Of a DNA stretch of 52,422 nucleotides, positions 1-9,253 are shown one piece after another (the first letter of the stretch is position 1; every line of letters begins with the position of its first letter). The stretch lies in assembly GCF_900101955.1 (NCBI RefSeq), contig NZ_FNAQ01000017.1:1-52422 (forward strand). The letters are read 5' to 3'. This DNA is from Desulfuromonas thiophila (GTDB lineage Bacteria > Desulfobacterota > Desulfuromonadia > Desulfuromonadales > Desulfuromonadaceae). The position numbers were made by a program, and so were the translations under genes. Under the pieces are notes generated by a model that saw only the letters and a list, made by a program, of their open reading frames with translations, had not been told where the DNA came from and did no database searches.

Positions 1-354
1 CAGCGTTGAGAAAGGAATTGCCCGAGGGCTATCCCTGCGCATGGATCACGGCACCCAGTACCTCTCAGACCATTTTCAGAACCAGATCAAGTTCTGGGGG
101 ATCACTCCCAGCTTTGCCTTTGTTGCCGAACCCCAGACCAATGGAGTTGCCGAACGGTTCAACCGCACCTTGAAAGAGCAGGCCATCTATGGCCGGGTTT
201 TCCGTAACATCACCGACGTTCGCGAAGCCGTGATGACCTTCGTGGAGCTTTACAACAGCGAATGGCGTGTTGAGAAAAACGGCTTCAGATCACCCGATGA
301 AATCCGTCAGGCGGCGTAAGCTAAACTTGTGTCCAGGGAACCGGTTCCGCTACA
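1..354 (+). mobile_element. right end of an IS3-family insertion sequence (partial)
   Basis: The window opens inside an insertion sequence. It holds the 3' part of a DDE transposase, about 35 non-coding bases, and a probable terminal sequence ending in CTACA at 354. Read inward from 354 the end begins TGTAGCGGAACCGGTTCC, and IS3-family elements typically start 5'-TG. A 12-bp palindrome GGAACCGGTTCC lies at 337-348. The left end is outside the window, so the inverted-repeat match and the target duplication cannot be checked. The boundary at 354 is an inference, supported by the neighbouring gene losing its frame exactly there. Confidence 0.7.
2..319 (+). CDS. IS3-family transposase, C-terminal part of the DDE integrase core (5' partial)
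   Basis: This is the carboxyl end (about 105 residues visible) of an IS3-family transposase, the OrfB or OrfAB product that catalyses strand transfer. The second catalytic Asp is in MDHGTQYLS. The catalytic Glu is in NGVAERFNRTLKEQ, exactly 35 residues further on, which is the DD(35)E spacing of the family. The protein ends with the usual ELYNSEW and PDEI region found just before the stop of these enzymes. The frame is open to the left edge, so the ATG at 41 is only an internal methionine. The rest of the gene and the frameshift region lie outside the window. Confidence 0.92.
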   Translation, partial: SVEKGIARGLSLRMDHGTQYLSDHFQNQIKFWGITPSFAFVAEPQTNGVAERFNRTLKEQAIYGRVFRNITDVREAVMTFVELYNSEWRVEKNGFRSPDEIRQAA

Positions 355-1396
355 CATGCACCCCATTATTGGCCAGGCTGGTATTCGACAGATTGGGCAG
401 AACCACCAGATTGCGGGTGATAATGCCGGCCTCACGCAGCTTGGCCACGCCATTGAGTTGACTGCGACTGAGAACCTGGTGGCACAGGTGCATGTAGGCG
501 TGCTTGTCTTCGCCGCAGTCCCAGCCCGACAGGCAGGGACTCATGAACAGTTCCCGGTAAAAACTGTCGGGGATCAGCTCATTGAGCTGCTTCTGCCGTT
601 GGGGTGGGTGGGGCGCATTGTAGATCAGGGCCTGCTGACCCTGTTCGGTCAGGCCGAAACGGTCATTGGCGTAAAGAACCAGCAGCTGGGTCAGCACGAA
701 GCGGCGCGCCGTCTCGCGCGCCAGCGCCTGGCCCTGTCCTGTGGCCGCCGTCAACGGCACCACATAGAACGACAGGGTTTCCGGCGAGGTGTTGTCATTG
801 AGAAAATACTGCTGCAACTGCGCCACCGTCTGCCTTAGGGTGGCCGGCAGCTGCGGCTGCACACCGGCGACGTCGGCCAGGGCCAGCTTGACCAGATAAC
901 TCACCGGCAGCCGCACACCGGCCTCGCCGCTGGCCGTGGTGTAGCTGAAGCGCTGGTGATCGCGCCGCAGGGGCGAATCGGGCCGGCGCTTATCCGCCAG
1001 CAGATCCTGCTGCAACACCTGGCGGGCGGCGGCACTGAGCCGCTGACGACCAAAGCGCACCCAGCTGTTTTCCCACACCTGCGTCTGCCCTTCGTCGAGG
1101 AAGGCGCGCAAGCGCTCGATCTGGCGTTCGGGCGCGTCGCCGCTGGCGGCCCGTTTGACCAGGTTGGCGAAATAACGCGACTGCTCAATGGTGAGCGGCA
1201 GATCAACCTGCTGCCGGCTGCCGGCCACGGCCACCTGCAACTCGGTTTCACTGCCGGCGGTGGTATCGCTAGCGCCAAAGGGCAAGGCCCCAGCGGCCAG
1301 CAATGGCGCCAGCGCCCGCCGCACGGCCGGCAGGGGCAGATCTCCCCCCTGGGCCGATTCCAAAGACTTCAGATGCAGGGTACAGTCGCGCGACAT
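350..1396 (-). CDS. uncharacterised protein, 3' end cut by the IS element
   Basis: I do not recognise this 348-residue soluble protein. It is rich in Arg, Gln and Leu, has no signal peptide, and carries a Cys-containing stretch (SPCLSGWDCGEDKHAYMHLC) near residue 300. The start at 1396 is chosen because AGGAGG sits 8 bases upstream. A longer frame to 1441 lacks such a site. The last two codons (Val, stop TAG) appear to be supplied by the end of the IS element, so the native C-terminus is lost by an unknown amount. It lies 71 bases downstream of the REC-PAS-GGDEF-EAL gene on the same strand and may share its transcript. Whether the shortened protein is functional is unknown. Confidence 0.65.
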   Translation of the reverse strand: MSRDCTLHLKSLESAQGGDLPLPAVRRALAPLLAAGALPFGASDTTAGSETELQVAVAGSRQQVDLPLTIEQSRYFANLVKRAASGDAPERQIERLRAFLDEGQTQVWENSWVRFGRQRLSAAARQVLQQDLLADKRRPDSPLRRDHQRFSYTTASGEAGVRLPVSYLVKLALADVAGVQPQLPATLRQTVAQLQQYFLNDNTSPETLSFYVVPLTAATGQGQALARETARRFVLTQLLVLYANDRFGLTEQGQQALIYNAPHPPQRQKQLNELIPDSFYRELFMSPCLSGWDCGEDKHAYMHLCHQVLSRSQLNGVAKLREAGIITRNLVVLPNLSNTSLANNGVHV

Positions 1397-1467
1397 GGAC
1401 ACAGCCTCCTGGCGCCGCGCTGTTAACAGACTCGGCGGCAACCCTGGTCAGACTGTATCGCCGGTGT

Positions 1468-3645
1468 TCAGTTTGGATGAGGGTGCGATGATGTTGGCGT
1501 GAGAACAGCGCCGCCAGCCTGGAGTCGCAGGCCGGCCAGCAAAACATCGAAGGTCAGCGGACGGGAATAATGATAGCCCTGGCCGATGCGACAGCCAGCC
1601 TCGCGCAGGGCCTGGTGCTGGATCGGACTTTCGACCCCTTCGGCAACGCAGTCCAGTTCCAGACCGCGCGCCATGGCCAGCACGGCCCGAACGATGGGGC
1701 TGATGCTGCCGCTCTGGCTGATGGGACGGACAAAACAACGGTCGAGCTTGAGGGTATGCAGCGGCAGACTCTGCAGATAGCCGAGGGAGGAATAACCCGT
1801 GCCGAAATCGTCGACGGCAATGGCAACCCCGGCATCGGCCAGGGTCGCCAGCAAGTTCTGGGTGGTCTTCATGTCCCGCATGAGGCTGGTTTCGACTATC
1901 TCCACCTCGAACTGCCGCGGCGAAAGACCGGCGGCCGCGATCCGCGCCAACATTCGCCGGGCGAAGCCTGCCTGCTGAAACTGTTGCGGCGACACATTGA
2001 TGGCGATCTTCACATGTTCCAGATCCCGCTGGCGCAGAACCGCCGCATCGCGGCAGGCTTGTTCCAGCACCCAGTCGCCCAGGTCAGCCATCAGGTGCGC
2101 TTCCTCGGCCAGGACAATGAACGACGCCGGCGCCAGCAATCCCAGCCGCGGATGCTGCCAGCGCAGCAGGGCTTCGAGACCGACCAGTTGGCCTGTCTCC
2201 ATGGCTATCTGGGGCTGATAATGCAGCCGCAGCTGGTCGCGTGCCACCGCCTGGGCCAGATCGTTCTCCAGTGACAGGGTCGCCGCCCCCGCGCGCTGCA
2301 GTTCGGCGCTGTAAAAACAAAAGCTGTTGCGACCGCGCGCCTTGCAGCGCTCCAGGGCCAGATCGGCATGACGCAGTAAGGCCTGCTTGGTCTGGCCATG
2401 ATCGGGGTAGAGGGCGATACCGATACTGAAGGTGAGCCGCACCGCCTGCTGCTGGTAGTGCAGCGGCTGCTGCGCCAGCGCCAGCACCTTTTCCGCGATC
2501 TGGACGGCCTCGTCGGCCAGAACAAGCCCCGGCAGCAACAACAGAAATTCGTCACCGCCGATCCGCGCCAGGGTATCCCCTTCCCGCAAACTCTTTTTCA
2601 GCCGCAGGGCGACAGCCTGCAACAGGGTGTCGCCCGCCAGGCGACCCAGATTGTCGTTAACCTTTTTGAAACGGTCCAGATCGAGCGACATCAAAGCGAG
2701 ACGGCCACCGCCGCGCCGCACCTGGCTTAAAGCCATTTCCAGCCGGTCATCAAGCAGCAGACCATTGGGCAGCTGGGTCAGCAGATCATGATAGCGGTGA
2801 TGACGCTGCAGCGCCTGCGACTGCTTGCGTTCGCCAATATCCCGCGCCACGCCATAGATCACGCTGGTGGCGCCGATCCCGCTGCCAGCGTCCTCCGCCG
2901 TGGCCGCCTCTGGTGGCAGCAGCGTCACTCCGGCCTGCACCTCGACATGGCAGACATCGGCGCTCGCGCGCATGTTCAACCGCAGTTCCAGCCGCCGGGC
3001 CGAGCGCAGACCACCATGACGCACCTGCTCAAAGGCGTGCCGCGCCTTCTTGCGGTCCCGGGCATAGACCAGGCTACTGAAATGCCGCCCCAGCAAGGCC
3101 TCCGCCGGCCAGCCCAGCAGACCCTCGGCCCGGTCACCAACAAACAGGAAGATACCCCGATCATCCAGCAGAAAGAACAGATCCGGCACAGAGTTGATCA
3201 GAAAACGGTGCAATTCCTCGGAGCGCTGCAGCCGACGCTGCAGACACAGAGATTCCTGTCGCTGCAGGCGGCGCTGCAGGGCGGCGGCAACGCTGTCCAG
3301 CAGTCGCGGCGGCGGACAGGGTTTGGCCAGAAAATCAACGACGCCTTTGCGAAAGGCCCGGGTCGCCTGATCAAAGGTGGACTCACCGCTGAGCACGATG
3401 ACGCTGGTGTCGATCGCCTCACCCGCCAGCTGATCAAGCAGCTGCTGGCCGGTGAGCACCGGCATGTTGATATCAAGCAACAGCAGATCGAAGGATTGCC
3501 GGCGCAAAGCGATCAGCGCCTGCCGACCATCGGCGACGGTGTCAACGGTGTACCCGGCCAGCTCCAGGACCGCCCGCACACTGGCACAGAGTCGCGCATC
3601 ATCGTCGGCCAGCAGAATGCGTGGGCGCGGCTCAGGCCCCGGCAT
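1468..3645 (-). CDS. response regulator with REC-PAS-GGDEF-EAL domains (c-di-GMP turnover)
   Basis: This 725-residue cytoplasmic signalling protein probably makes and/or breaks cyclic di-GMP under phosphorelay control. The order is REC (about 8-125; acidic DDD near the start, phospho-acceptor Asp in LLLLDINMP, Lys in FLAKPC), PAS (about 145-270), GGDEF (about 300-450) and EAL (about 465-715). The GGDEF motif is intact, with an RxxD inhibitory site (REGD) five residues before it. The EAL domain keeps EALLRW, VEIVET and DDFGTGYSS, so both activities look possible. The start at 3645 follows AGGAGAG. It overlaps the 3' end of the kinase gene by 14 bases, implying translational coupling and a cognate pair. 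Which enzymatic activity dominates cannot be read from sequence. Confidence 0.9.
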   Translation of the reverse strand: MPGPEPRPRILLADDDARLCASVRAVLELAGYTVDTVADGRQALIALRRQSFDLLLLDINMPVLTGQQLLDQLAGEAIDTSVIVLSGESTFDQATRAFRKGVVDFLAKPCPPPRLLDSVAAALQRRLQRQESLCLQRRLQRSEELHRFLINSVPDLFFLLDDRGIFLFVGDRAEGLLGWPAEALLGRHFSSLVYARDRKKARHAFEQVRHGGLRSARRLELRLNMRASADVCHVEVQAGVTLLPPEAATAEDAGSGIGATSVIYGVARDIGERKQSQALQRHHRYHDLLTQLPNGLLLDDRLEMALSQVRRGGGRLALMSLDLDRFKKVNDNLGRLAGDTLLQAVALRLKKSLREGDTLARIGGDEFLLLLPGLVLADEAVQIAEKVLALAQQPLHYQQQAVRLTFSIGIALYPDHGQTKQALLRHADLALERCKARGRNSFCFYSAELQRAGAATLSLENDLAQAVARDQLRLHYQPQIAMETGQLVGLEALLRWQHPRLGLLAPASFIVLAEEAHLMADLGDWVLEQACRDAAVLRQRDLEHVKIAINVSPQQFQQAGFARRMLARIAAAGLSPRQFEVEIVETSLMRDMKTTQNLLATLADAGVAIAVDDFGTGYSSLGYLQSLPLHTLKLDRCFVRPISQSGSISPIVRAVLAMARGLELDCVAEGVESPIQHQALREAGCRIGQGYHYSRPLTFDVLLAGLRLQAGGAVLTPTSSHPHPN

Positions 3646-5713
3646 CGGCGCTCTCCTGCGCCAGTAGCCGGCGCGGCAGCAGTATCTGGAAGCTGGTACC
3701 GGCAGCAACGCGCGAGGTACAGCTGATTTCGCCGCCAAGTTGTTCGACCAGATTGCGGACAATGACCAGCCCCAGACCGGCATGACCAGCCTTGCTGCTG
3801 GTCACCGGCTGGAACAGCCGTTGCAGCACGGCTTCCGGCAGCCCCGGCCCGTCGTCCTCGATCCGCAGTTCGACCAGCTGCGTACCGTTTTTGTAGACCC
3901 TGTCGCGCGTCACCAGCCGCAGCTGGCCGCCGGCCGGCAGGGCCTCGGCGGCATTGCGGACCAGATTGAGCACCAGCTGGCGCAGGGCCGCGCCACTGAG
4001 CGCCAATGGCGGGATGCCTTCGTCCAGATCGAGTTCGAGGTGCAATCCGCGACCGGCCAGCAGGCTGACCGCGAACAAGCGACCGAGATCACGCAGCAAA
4101 GCGTTAAGACCCAGCTGCGCCGGCTCGCCGGTGGCTTCCAGCGGTTCCAACGGCTGACGCAGGCGGGCCAGCAGATCACCCACCCGCACCAGTTCGTCCT
4201 GCAGCAACACCAGCTCCTCCGTCCGGGCCGGATCATCGAGCTTCTGTTGCAGCACGTGCAGGTAGTTGCCAATGACTGTCAGGGGATTGTTGACCTCGTG
4301 CAGCAGTTTACGCACCTGCAGCTGGTAGTGGTCCCGCTCACCCTGCAGGCGCTCGGCCGTTTCCTGCTGCCACTGGCGCTGGCGGGCCAGGACCAGGGCC
4401 AGCTGATCGGCAAACAGTTGCAACAGGGGCATCTGAGCCGCCAGCCGGCGACCCTGCGCCGCGCCAACACCAGCAACCACCGCCGCCAGCGGCATGCCGC
4501 CTGTGACCAGCGGCAGCACCAGCAGCCCCTCCTGCCCCAGCAGTCCTGCCATCTGCCGGTCCGGCAACGGCGCCATAGTGTCGTGCTCATCCGTCAGCTG
4601 AACCTGGCCACTGCGCAGGGCCTCGGCCACCCGACTGGCCGAATCCGGCCAGTGCAGAACAATTTCGTTCCAGCGCGGCCGCCGCGGCGAGGACTGCCCC
4701 ACCAGCTGACCACCGTCCCGACAGAGCAGAAACTCCAGCGCGTCGAGGTTGAAAACCAGCGCCAGATCCTGGCGCATCCGCTCAAGCAGCGCCGTCTGGT
4801 CCGCGCCGGGATCAGCGACCGGGCGGCAACCGCCCAGCAGGGCCAGGCCGCGCACCTGGTCGGCCAGCGCCCGCCGCGCCGGCCGTTCAAACGCTACCGC
4901 TGGCGACAGCCCCAGATCCTGCGCCAGAGCGGCCACGTCGGCACTGGCCTGCTGAATCAGTTCCTGCAGCAGACCGGCATTGAGACCCAGCAGCGGGTCA
5001 TCAACCGCCTGCGCCGTCTGGGCGGCGTCGACCAGCCGCAGGGCCAGATTCACCAGCTGCACCAGCGGCGCCGCCTCGCGCAGTTCCCGCGCGGGCTGAT
5101 TCTGATAGCGCACCGCATCGGCCAGCAACGGCGACAGGCCCCAACGAACCAGCAAGCGGGCCGCGACCTCGGCCGCCGGGCAGCCGAAGCAGTCACGGGC
5201 GATGTCCTGCAGTTGCGTCAGAGCCGCCGCGTCGACCGCCAGCACCGGGCAACGCTGGGGAAAGGACTGCAGCAGCACCAGCTGGCCCAAGGCATGAAGC
5301 AACCCGGCCAGATAGGCCTCTTCGGGATGGGGGTAGGCGGTCAGTTGCGCCAGCTGACGGCTCAGCTGGGCACACAGCAGGGAACGAAACCACAACCGGT
5401 CGGTCAGGGCTTCATGCTCGGGAGGGATCTGGCTGAAAACCTGCTGGACGGCGCTGGTCACGGCCAGCTGGCGGATGCGTTCCTGGCCCAGCACCACCAG
5501 CAGGCGGCGCAACTGGGTAACCGCGGACCACGGGCGAAAGCAAGCGCTGGTGGCCAGGCGCAGCACCCGGGCGGTCAGGGCCGGTTCCTGCTCGATCAGC
5601 GCGGCCAGGGCGTCAAACTCGACCTCGGCGTCCTGCGCCAGCCGCAGCACCCGCAGCAAAACCTCCGGTACCGCCGCGATCTGCTCGATATGCCATGCCT
5701 CTGAATGCATCAT
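3632..5713 (-). CDS. HDOD-domain histidine kinase
   Basis: This is a soluble 693-residue sensor kinase. An HDOD domain (about 5-215), an output/sensory relative of HD phosphohydrolases, is followed by a GAF-like region (about 300-435). A coiled-coil helix and HisKA (phospho-acceptor His in HEVNNPL, near residue 472) come next, then a complete HATPase with an N-box (LVLNLVRNAAEAL), a G1 box (IEDDGPGLP) and a G2-type GLGL. There are no membrane segments, so the signal is internal. Start ATGs at 5713 and 5710 both lie behind AGGAG. The 3' end overlaps the REC-PAS-GGDEF-EAL gene, the likely phosphotransfer partner. HDOD fused directly to a kinase is less common than HDOD alone. Confidence 0.88.
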   Translation of the reverse strand: MMHSEAWHIEQIAAVPEVLLRVLRLAQDAEVEFDALAALIEQEPALTARVLRLATSACFRPWSAVTQLRRLLVVLGQERIRQLAVTSAVQQVFSQIPPEHEALTDRLWFRSLLCAQLSRQLAQLTAYPHPEEAYLAGLLHALGQLVLLQSFPQRCPVLAVDAAALTQLQDIARDCFGCPAAEVAARLLVRWGLSPLLADAVRYQNQPARELREAAPLVQLVNLALRLVDAAQTAQAVDDPLLGLNAGLLQELIQQASADVAALAQDLGLSPAVAFERPARRALADQVRGLALLGGCRPVADPGADQTALLERMRQDLALVFNLDALEFLLCRDGGQLVGQSSPRRPRWNEIVLHWPDSASRVAEALRSGQVQLTDEHDTMAPLPDRQMAGLLGQEGLLVLPLVTGGMPLAAVVAGVGAAQGRRLAAQMPLLQLFADQLALVLARQRQWQQETAERLQGERDHYQLQVRKLLHEVNNPLTVIGNYLHVLQQKLDDPARTEELVLLQDELVRVGDLLARLRQPLEPLEATGEPAQLGLNALLRDLGRLFAVSLLAGRGLHLELDLDEGIPPLALSGAALRQLVLNLVRNAAEALPAGGQLRLVTRDRVYKNGTQLVELRIEDDGPGLPEAVLQRLFQPVTSSKAGHAGLGLVIVRNLVEQLGGEISCTSRVAAGTSFQILLPRRLLAQESADAGA

Positions 5714-5793
5714 TCTGGCTCCTCAGGCGGCAGGCGCCGCAACCAGCCAGCCGGATCGGCACTGCCGGTACAGCATCGGCGCCACGCTGTGCC

Positions 5794-5821
5794 AGCATAA
5801 CGCCGCAACCCCACAGGTCAA
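5794..5821 (-). promoter_or_regulatory. putative sigma-70 promoter of the HDOD kinase operon
   Basis: On the minus strand, TTGACC (5816-5821) and TATGCT (5794-5799) are separated by 16 bases, about 80 bases upstream of the kinase start. The matches are 5/6 and 4/6 to consensus. It is seen by eye only. Confidence 0.45.
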
Positions 5822-5889
5822 GGCCAAAAATGACCAGAAAACAGGCTTATAGGATTCTCACGACCCGTCGGGGGCCCAGACCGAAAAAA

Positions 5890-5918
5890 CCCGCCCGGTC
5901 ACGAAAGAACCGGGCGGG
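5890..5918 (-). terminator. Rho-independent terminator of the ispDF-glnS-cysS transcript
   Basis: A perfect 10-bp stem CCCGCCCGGT/ACCGGGCGGG with a 9-base loop is followed on the minus strand by GTTTTTTCGG. It lies about 190 bases after the cysS stop and separates that operon from the HDOD kinase promoter. Confidence 0.8.
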
Positions 5919-5950
5919 CCTGAAAAAGGGTTCGAATGAATGAGCGACGT

Positions 5951-6106
5951 CAACAGGATGTTGAAAAAATTCCATCCGGGACTTTTTCAACGACGCAAGC
6001 CGAAAATGCGATTTCCGTCTTGCTCACAAAATCAATCCATTGCGGAGCAAGGATTGATTTTGGTCGCCCGTCCATGGGCTCTACAGGCTGTTTATCAACA
6101 GCCTGT
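5951..6106. repeat. composite palindromic repeat, REP/MITE-like
   Basis: Three inverted repeats stand in a row just after cysS. They are GTTGAAAAA/TTTTTCAAC (5960-5968 and 5983-5991), a perfect 12-bp pair CAAAATCAATCC/GGATTGATTTTG (6027-6038 and 6051-6062), and CAGGCTG-type arms ACAGGCTG/CAGCCTGT (6083-6090 and 6099-6106). The last one touches the cysS stop codon. The block is more A/T-rich than its surroundings and codes for nothing I recognise. Its layout resembles dispersed palindromic elements, but only one copy is visible here. Confidence 0.55.
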
Positions 6107-7554
6107 TACAGCCGGATCTTCCAGTCGGTGCCGGCCGGGCCATCGAGCAGCAGAATGCCGCGCGCCTCCAGTTCATCGCGGATGGCGTCGGCCCGGGCAA
6201 AGTCCTTGTCCTGGCGCGCCTGCAGACGGGCCGCGATCTGGCTGGCGATGTCCCCGGCGCTGAGGCCCAGGCCGGCCAGGGCCGCATGGCGCTGCCGGTC
6301 GAGCCAGTCAGCCGGATCACTGGCGAACAGACCCAGCACCTCCCCCAGCCGCCGCAAGCCCTCGTGCAGGGCGCGTACCTGCGCCACCTTGTCGGCCTGC
6401 TTGCGCCACTTCTTCTCGGCCAGCAGCCGGTTGAGGCCGCGCGCCGCGTCGAACAGATGGCCGATGGCCAGGGCAGTATTGAAGTCGTCGTCCAGCGCTT
6501 CGCAAAAACGTGCCCGCAGCGCCTCGCTCTCACTGGCCGCCGCCGGCCCGGCCGGCAGATCGGCCAGTGCCTCGCCGGCAGCCTGCAGCGCCTCGTAAAA
6601 ACGGGTCAGACCGGCGCGGGCATCGCGCAGATTCTGGTCACAAAAATCGATGGGCGAACGATAATGGGCCGACAGGATGAAGAAGCGCACGATCTCGGCA
6701 TCGTACTGCTTGAGGATATCGCGAATGGTGAAGAAGTTGCCCAGCGACTTGCTCATCTTCTCCTGGTTGACGTTGACAAAACCGTTGTGCAGCCAGTACT
6801 TGACGAACGGCTGACCCGTGGCGCCCTCGCTCTGGGCAATTTCGTTTTCATGATGGGGGAACACCAGATCCTTGCCGCCGCCATGGATATCAAAGGACGC
6901 ACCCAGATATTTCATGCTCATGGCGGAGCACTCGATGTGCCAGCCCGGCCGGCCGTCACCCCAGGGCGACGGCCAGAACGGTTCGCCCGGCTTGGCCGCC
7001 TTCCACAGGGCGAAATCCATCGGATGACGCTTCTTCTCACCTGGCGCGATGCGGGCGCCGGCCTGCATCTCCTCCAGATTGCGCTTGCTCAGCTTGAGGT
7101 AGTCGGCCAGGCTGTCGACGGCGAAATAGACATCACCGTCGCTGGCGTAGGCCTTGCCGGCGGCAATCAACTGCTCTACCAGCGCAATGATCTCACCAAT
7201 ATGCTCGGTGGCCTTGGGCTCCACCGTCGGCCTGAGCAACCCCAGGGCCGCCATGTCTTCATCAAAGGCACGGATGAACTCCTCGGACAGCTGCTGGCAA
7301 CTGATGCCGCGCTCGTTGGCTCGCTGGATGATCTTGTCATCGACATCGGTGTAGTTGCGCACATAGGTCACGTCGTAGCCGGCATAACGCAGGTAGCGAT
7401 AGACGATATCGAACACGATATTGGCGCGGGCGTGGCCGATGTGGCAGTAGTCGTAAACGGTCACGCCGCAGACATACATGCCGACCTTGCCCGGCTGCAG
7501 GGGTTCAAATGGTTCCTTCTGGCCACTGAGGGTGTTGTAAACGCGCAGGCTCAT
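6106..7554 (-). CDS. cysS: cysteine--tRNA ligase
   Basis: CysRS charges tRNA-Cys with cysteine in the cytoplasm. The 482-residue length is normal. The class I signatures are present: HIGH in [12 protein letters not shown] near residue 35 and KMSKS in [11 protein letters not shown] near residue 270. The zinc ligands (Cys in [10 protein letters not shown], Cys in HIECSAM, His and Glu in [10 protein letters not shown]) are all visible. The anticodon-binding C-terminus is complete. The start at 7554 follows an AAGGAAAG site. It is 34 bases after glnS and is the last gene of the ispDF-glnS-cysS run. Confidence 0.97.
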   Translation of the reverse strand: MSLRVYNTLSGQKEPFEPLQPGKVGMYVCGVTVYDYCHIGHARANIVFDIVYRYLRYAGYDVTYVRNYTDVDDKIIQRANERGISCQQLSEEFIRAFDEDMAALGLLRPTVEPKATEHIGEIIALVEQLIAAGKAYASDGDVYFAVDSLADYLKLSKRNLEEMQAGARIAPGEKKRHPMDFALWKAAKPGEPFWPSPWGDGRPGWHIECSAMSMKYLGASFDIHGGGKDLVFPHHENEIAQSEGATGQPFVKYWLHNGFVNVNQEKMSKSLGNFFTIRDILKQYDAEIVRFFILSAHYRSPIDFCDQNLRDARAGLTRFYEALQAAGEALADLPAGPAAASESEALRARFCEALDDDFNTALAIGHLFDAARGLNRLLAEKKWRKQADKVAQVRALHEGLRRLGEVLGLFASDPADWLDRQRHAALAGLGLSAGDIASQIAARLQARQDKDFARADAIRDELEARGILLLDGPAGTDWKIRL

Positions 7555-7588
7555 GGCGGGCTTTCCTTGTCTGGACGGGTTGGTGCGG

Positions 7589-9253
7589 TCACTCGGCCTG
7601 TTTGGCCCAGGAATCGCGCAGCGTCACGGTGCGGTTGAAAACGATGCGGCCATCAGCCGCAGGTTGCGGATCGGCACAAAAATAGCCGAGCCGCTCGAAC
7701 TGCCAGGCCTGCCCCACGGCCGCGCTGGCCAGGGCCGGTTCGGCCAGGGCGCTCTCGATCCGGGCGATGGAAGCGGGATTGAGATCGGCGCGGTAATCGC
7801 TGCCGCCGCGGCCGGGATTCTCCACCGCGAACAGCCGGTCGTACAGCCGCACCTGCACCGGCACGGCATCGACGGCGTTGACCCAGTGGATGATCCCCTT
7901 GATCTTGCGCTCGCCGGGAGCCGGGTCGTAACTGCAGCGCAATTCGACCACCGCGCCGGCGGCGTCGCGGACCACCTCGTCACAGCGGATCACATGGCCA
8001 TAGCGCAGCCGCACCTCGCGGCCGGGACCAAGGCGGAAAAACTTCTTCGGCGGATCCTCCATGAAGTCATCACGTTCAATGTAGAGTTCGCGACCAAAAC
8101 GCAGCTGGCGGCGGCCCAGCTCCGGTTGCTGCGGATGGTTGGGCACCTCGATAATCTCGCTGTGATCCGCCGGATAGTTGGTGATCACCACCTTAAGCGG
8201 ATTGAGCACGCAGAGGGCACGCGGCGCGATCTCGTTCAACTCCTCGCGCACGCAATCTTCCAGCACACTGTAATCGATCCAGTTATCGCTTTTGCCAACG
8301 CCGATACGTTCGCAGAAGGTGCGGATGGCGCGGGCCGGATAGCCGCGCCGGCGCATGCCCACCAGGGTCGGCATGCGCGGATCATCCCAGCCGGAAACCA
8401 CCTTTTCCGCCACCAACTCCTGCAGCTTGCGTTTGCTCATCACCGTATAGCCCAGATTCAGGCGGGCGAATTCGTACTGCCGCGCCGGAAAAAGGTTCAG
8501 CTGGGCGATAAACCAGTCGTACAGCGGCCGGTGATCGGCAAACTCCAGGGTGCAGATGGAGTGGGTGATGCGTTCAATGGCGTCGCTCTGGCCATGGGCG
8601 AAATCGTACATCGGGTAGAGGCACCAGGCGGTGCCGGTACGCGGATGATGGGCATGCAGGATGCGGTACATGACCGGATCGCGCAGATTGATATTGGGCG
8701 CGGCCATGTCGATCTTGGCGCGCAGCACCTTTTCCCCCGTGGCGAATTCGCCGGCCCGCATGCGGCGGAACAGCTCGAGATTCTCCGCCGGACTGCGATC
8801 GCGCCAGGGGCTGTCCTGCCCCGGCGTGGTCAGGGTGCCGCGCCGCTGGCGGATCTCTTCGGCGCTTTGATCATCAACATAGGCCAATCCGGCACCGATG
8901 AGCTGCTCGGCCCAGGCGTATAGCTGCTCAAAATAATCCGAGGCGTAGTATTCATGCACACCCCAGTCAAATCCGAGCCAGCGTACATCGGCACGGATGG
9001 CATCGATGAACTCCTGTTCCTCCTTCACCGGGTTGGTGTCGTCGAAACGCAGGTGGCACTCTCCGCCGAATTCCTGCGCCACGCCGAAATTGAGGCAGAT
9101 GGACTTGGCGTGGCCAATGTGCAGATAGCCGTTGGGTTCCGGCGGGAAACGCGTCGCCAGCCGGCCATCATTCCTGCCGGCGGCCAGATCCGAGGCGATG
9201 ATCTGACGGATGAAATCACGGGGCGGGGTTTCGCTGAGGATGGTTTCTGTCAT
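7589..9253 (-). CDS. glnS: glutamine--tRNA ligase
   Basis: GlnRS charges tRNA-Gln directly with glutamine. The 554-residue protein has HIGH in [16 protein letters not shown] (about 37-52), the KMSKS-loop variant VMSKRKL near residue 270, and a complete beta-barrel anticodon-binding region. Its presence means that this organism does not depend solely on the GatCAB amidation route for Gln-tRNA. The ATG overlaps the ispDF stop as ATGA, so the two are translationally coupled. cysS follows 34 bases later. Confidence 0.97.
   Translation of the reverse strand: MTETILSETPPRDFIRQIIASDLAAGRNDGRLATRFPPEPNGYLHIGHAKSICLNFGVAQEFGGECHLRFDDTNPVKEEQEFIDAIRADVRWLGFDWGVHEYYASDYFEQLYAWAEQLIGAGLAYVDDQSAEEIRQRRGTLTTPGQDSPWRDRSPAENLELFRRMRAGEFATGEKVLRAKIDMAAPNINLRDPVMYRILHAHHPRTGTAWCLYPMYDFAHGQSDAIERITHSICTLEFADHRPLYDWFIAQLNLFPARQYEFARLNLGYTVMSKRKLQELVAEKVVSGWDDPRMPTLVGMRRRGYPARAIRTFCERIGVGKSDNWIDYSVLEDCVREELNEIAPRALCVLNPLKVVITNYPADHSEIIEVPNHPQQPELGRRQLRFGRELYIERDDFMEDPPKKFFRLGPGREVRLRYGHVIRCDEVVRDAAGAVVELRCSYDPAPGERKIKGIIHWVNAVDAVPVQVRLYDRLFAVENPGRGGSDYRADLNPASIARIESALAEPALASAAVGQAWQFERLGYFCADPQPAADGRIVFNRTVTLRDSWAKQAE

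Noticed and set aside
3740-5704. Very long open frame on the plus strand opposite the HDOD kinase gene
   Set aside because: Its translation is low-complexity, rich in Gln, Arg and His, with no domain. It mirrors the codon structure of the GC-rich kinase gene on the other strand.
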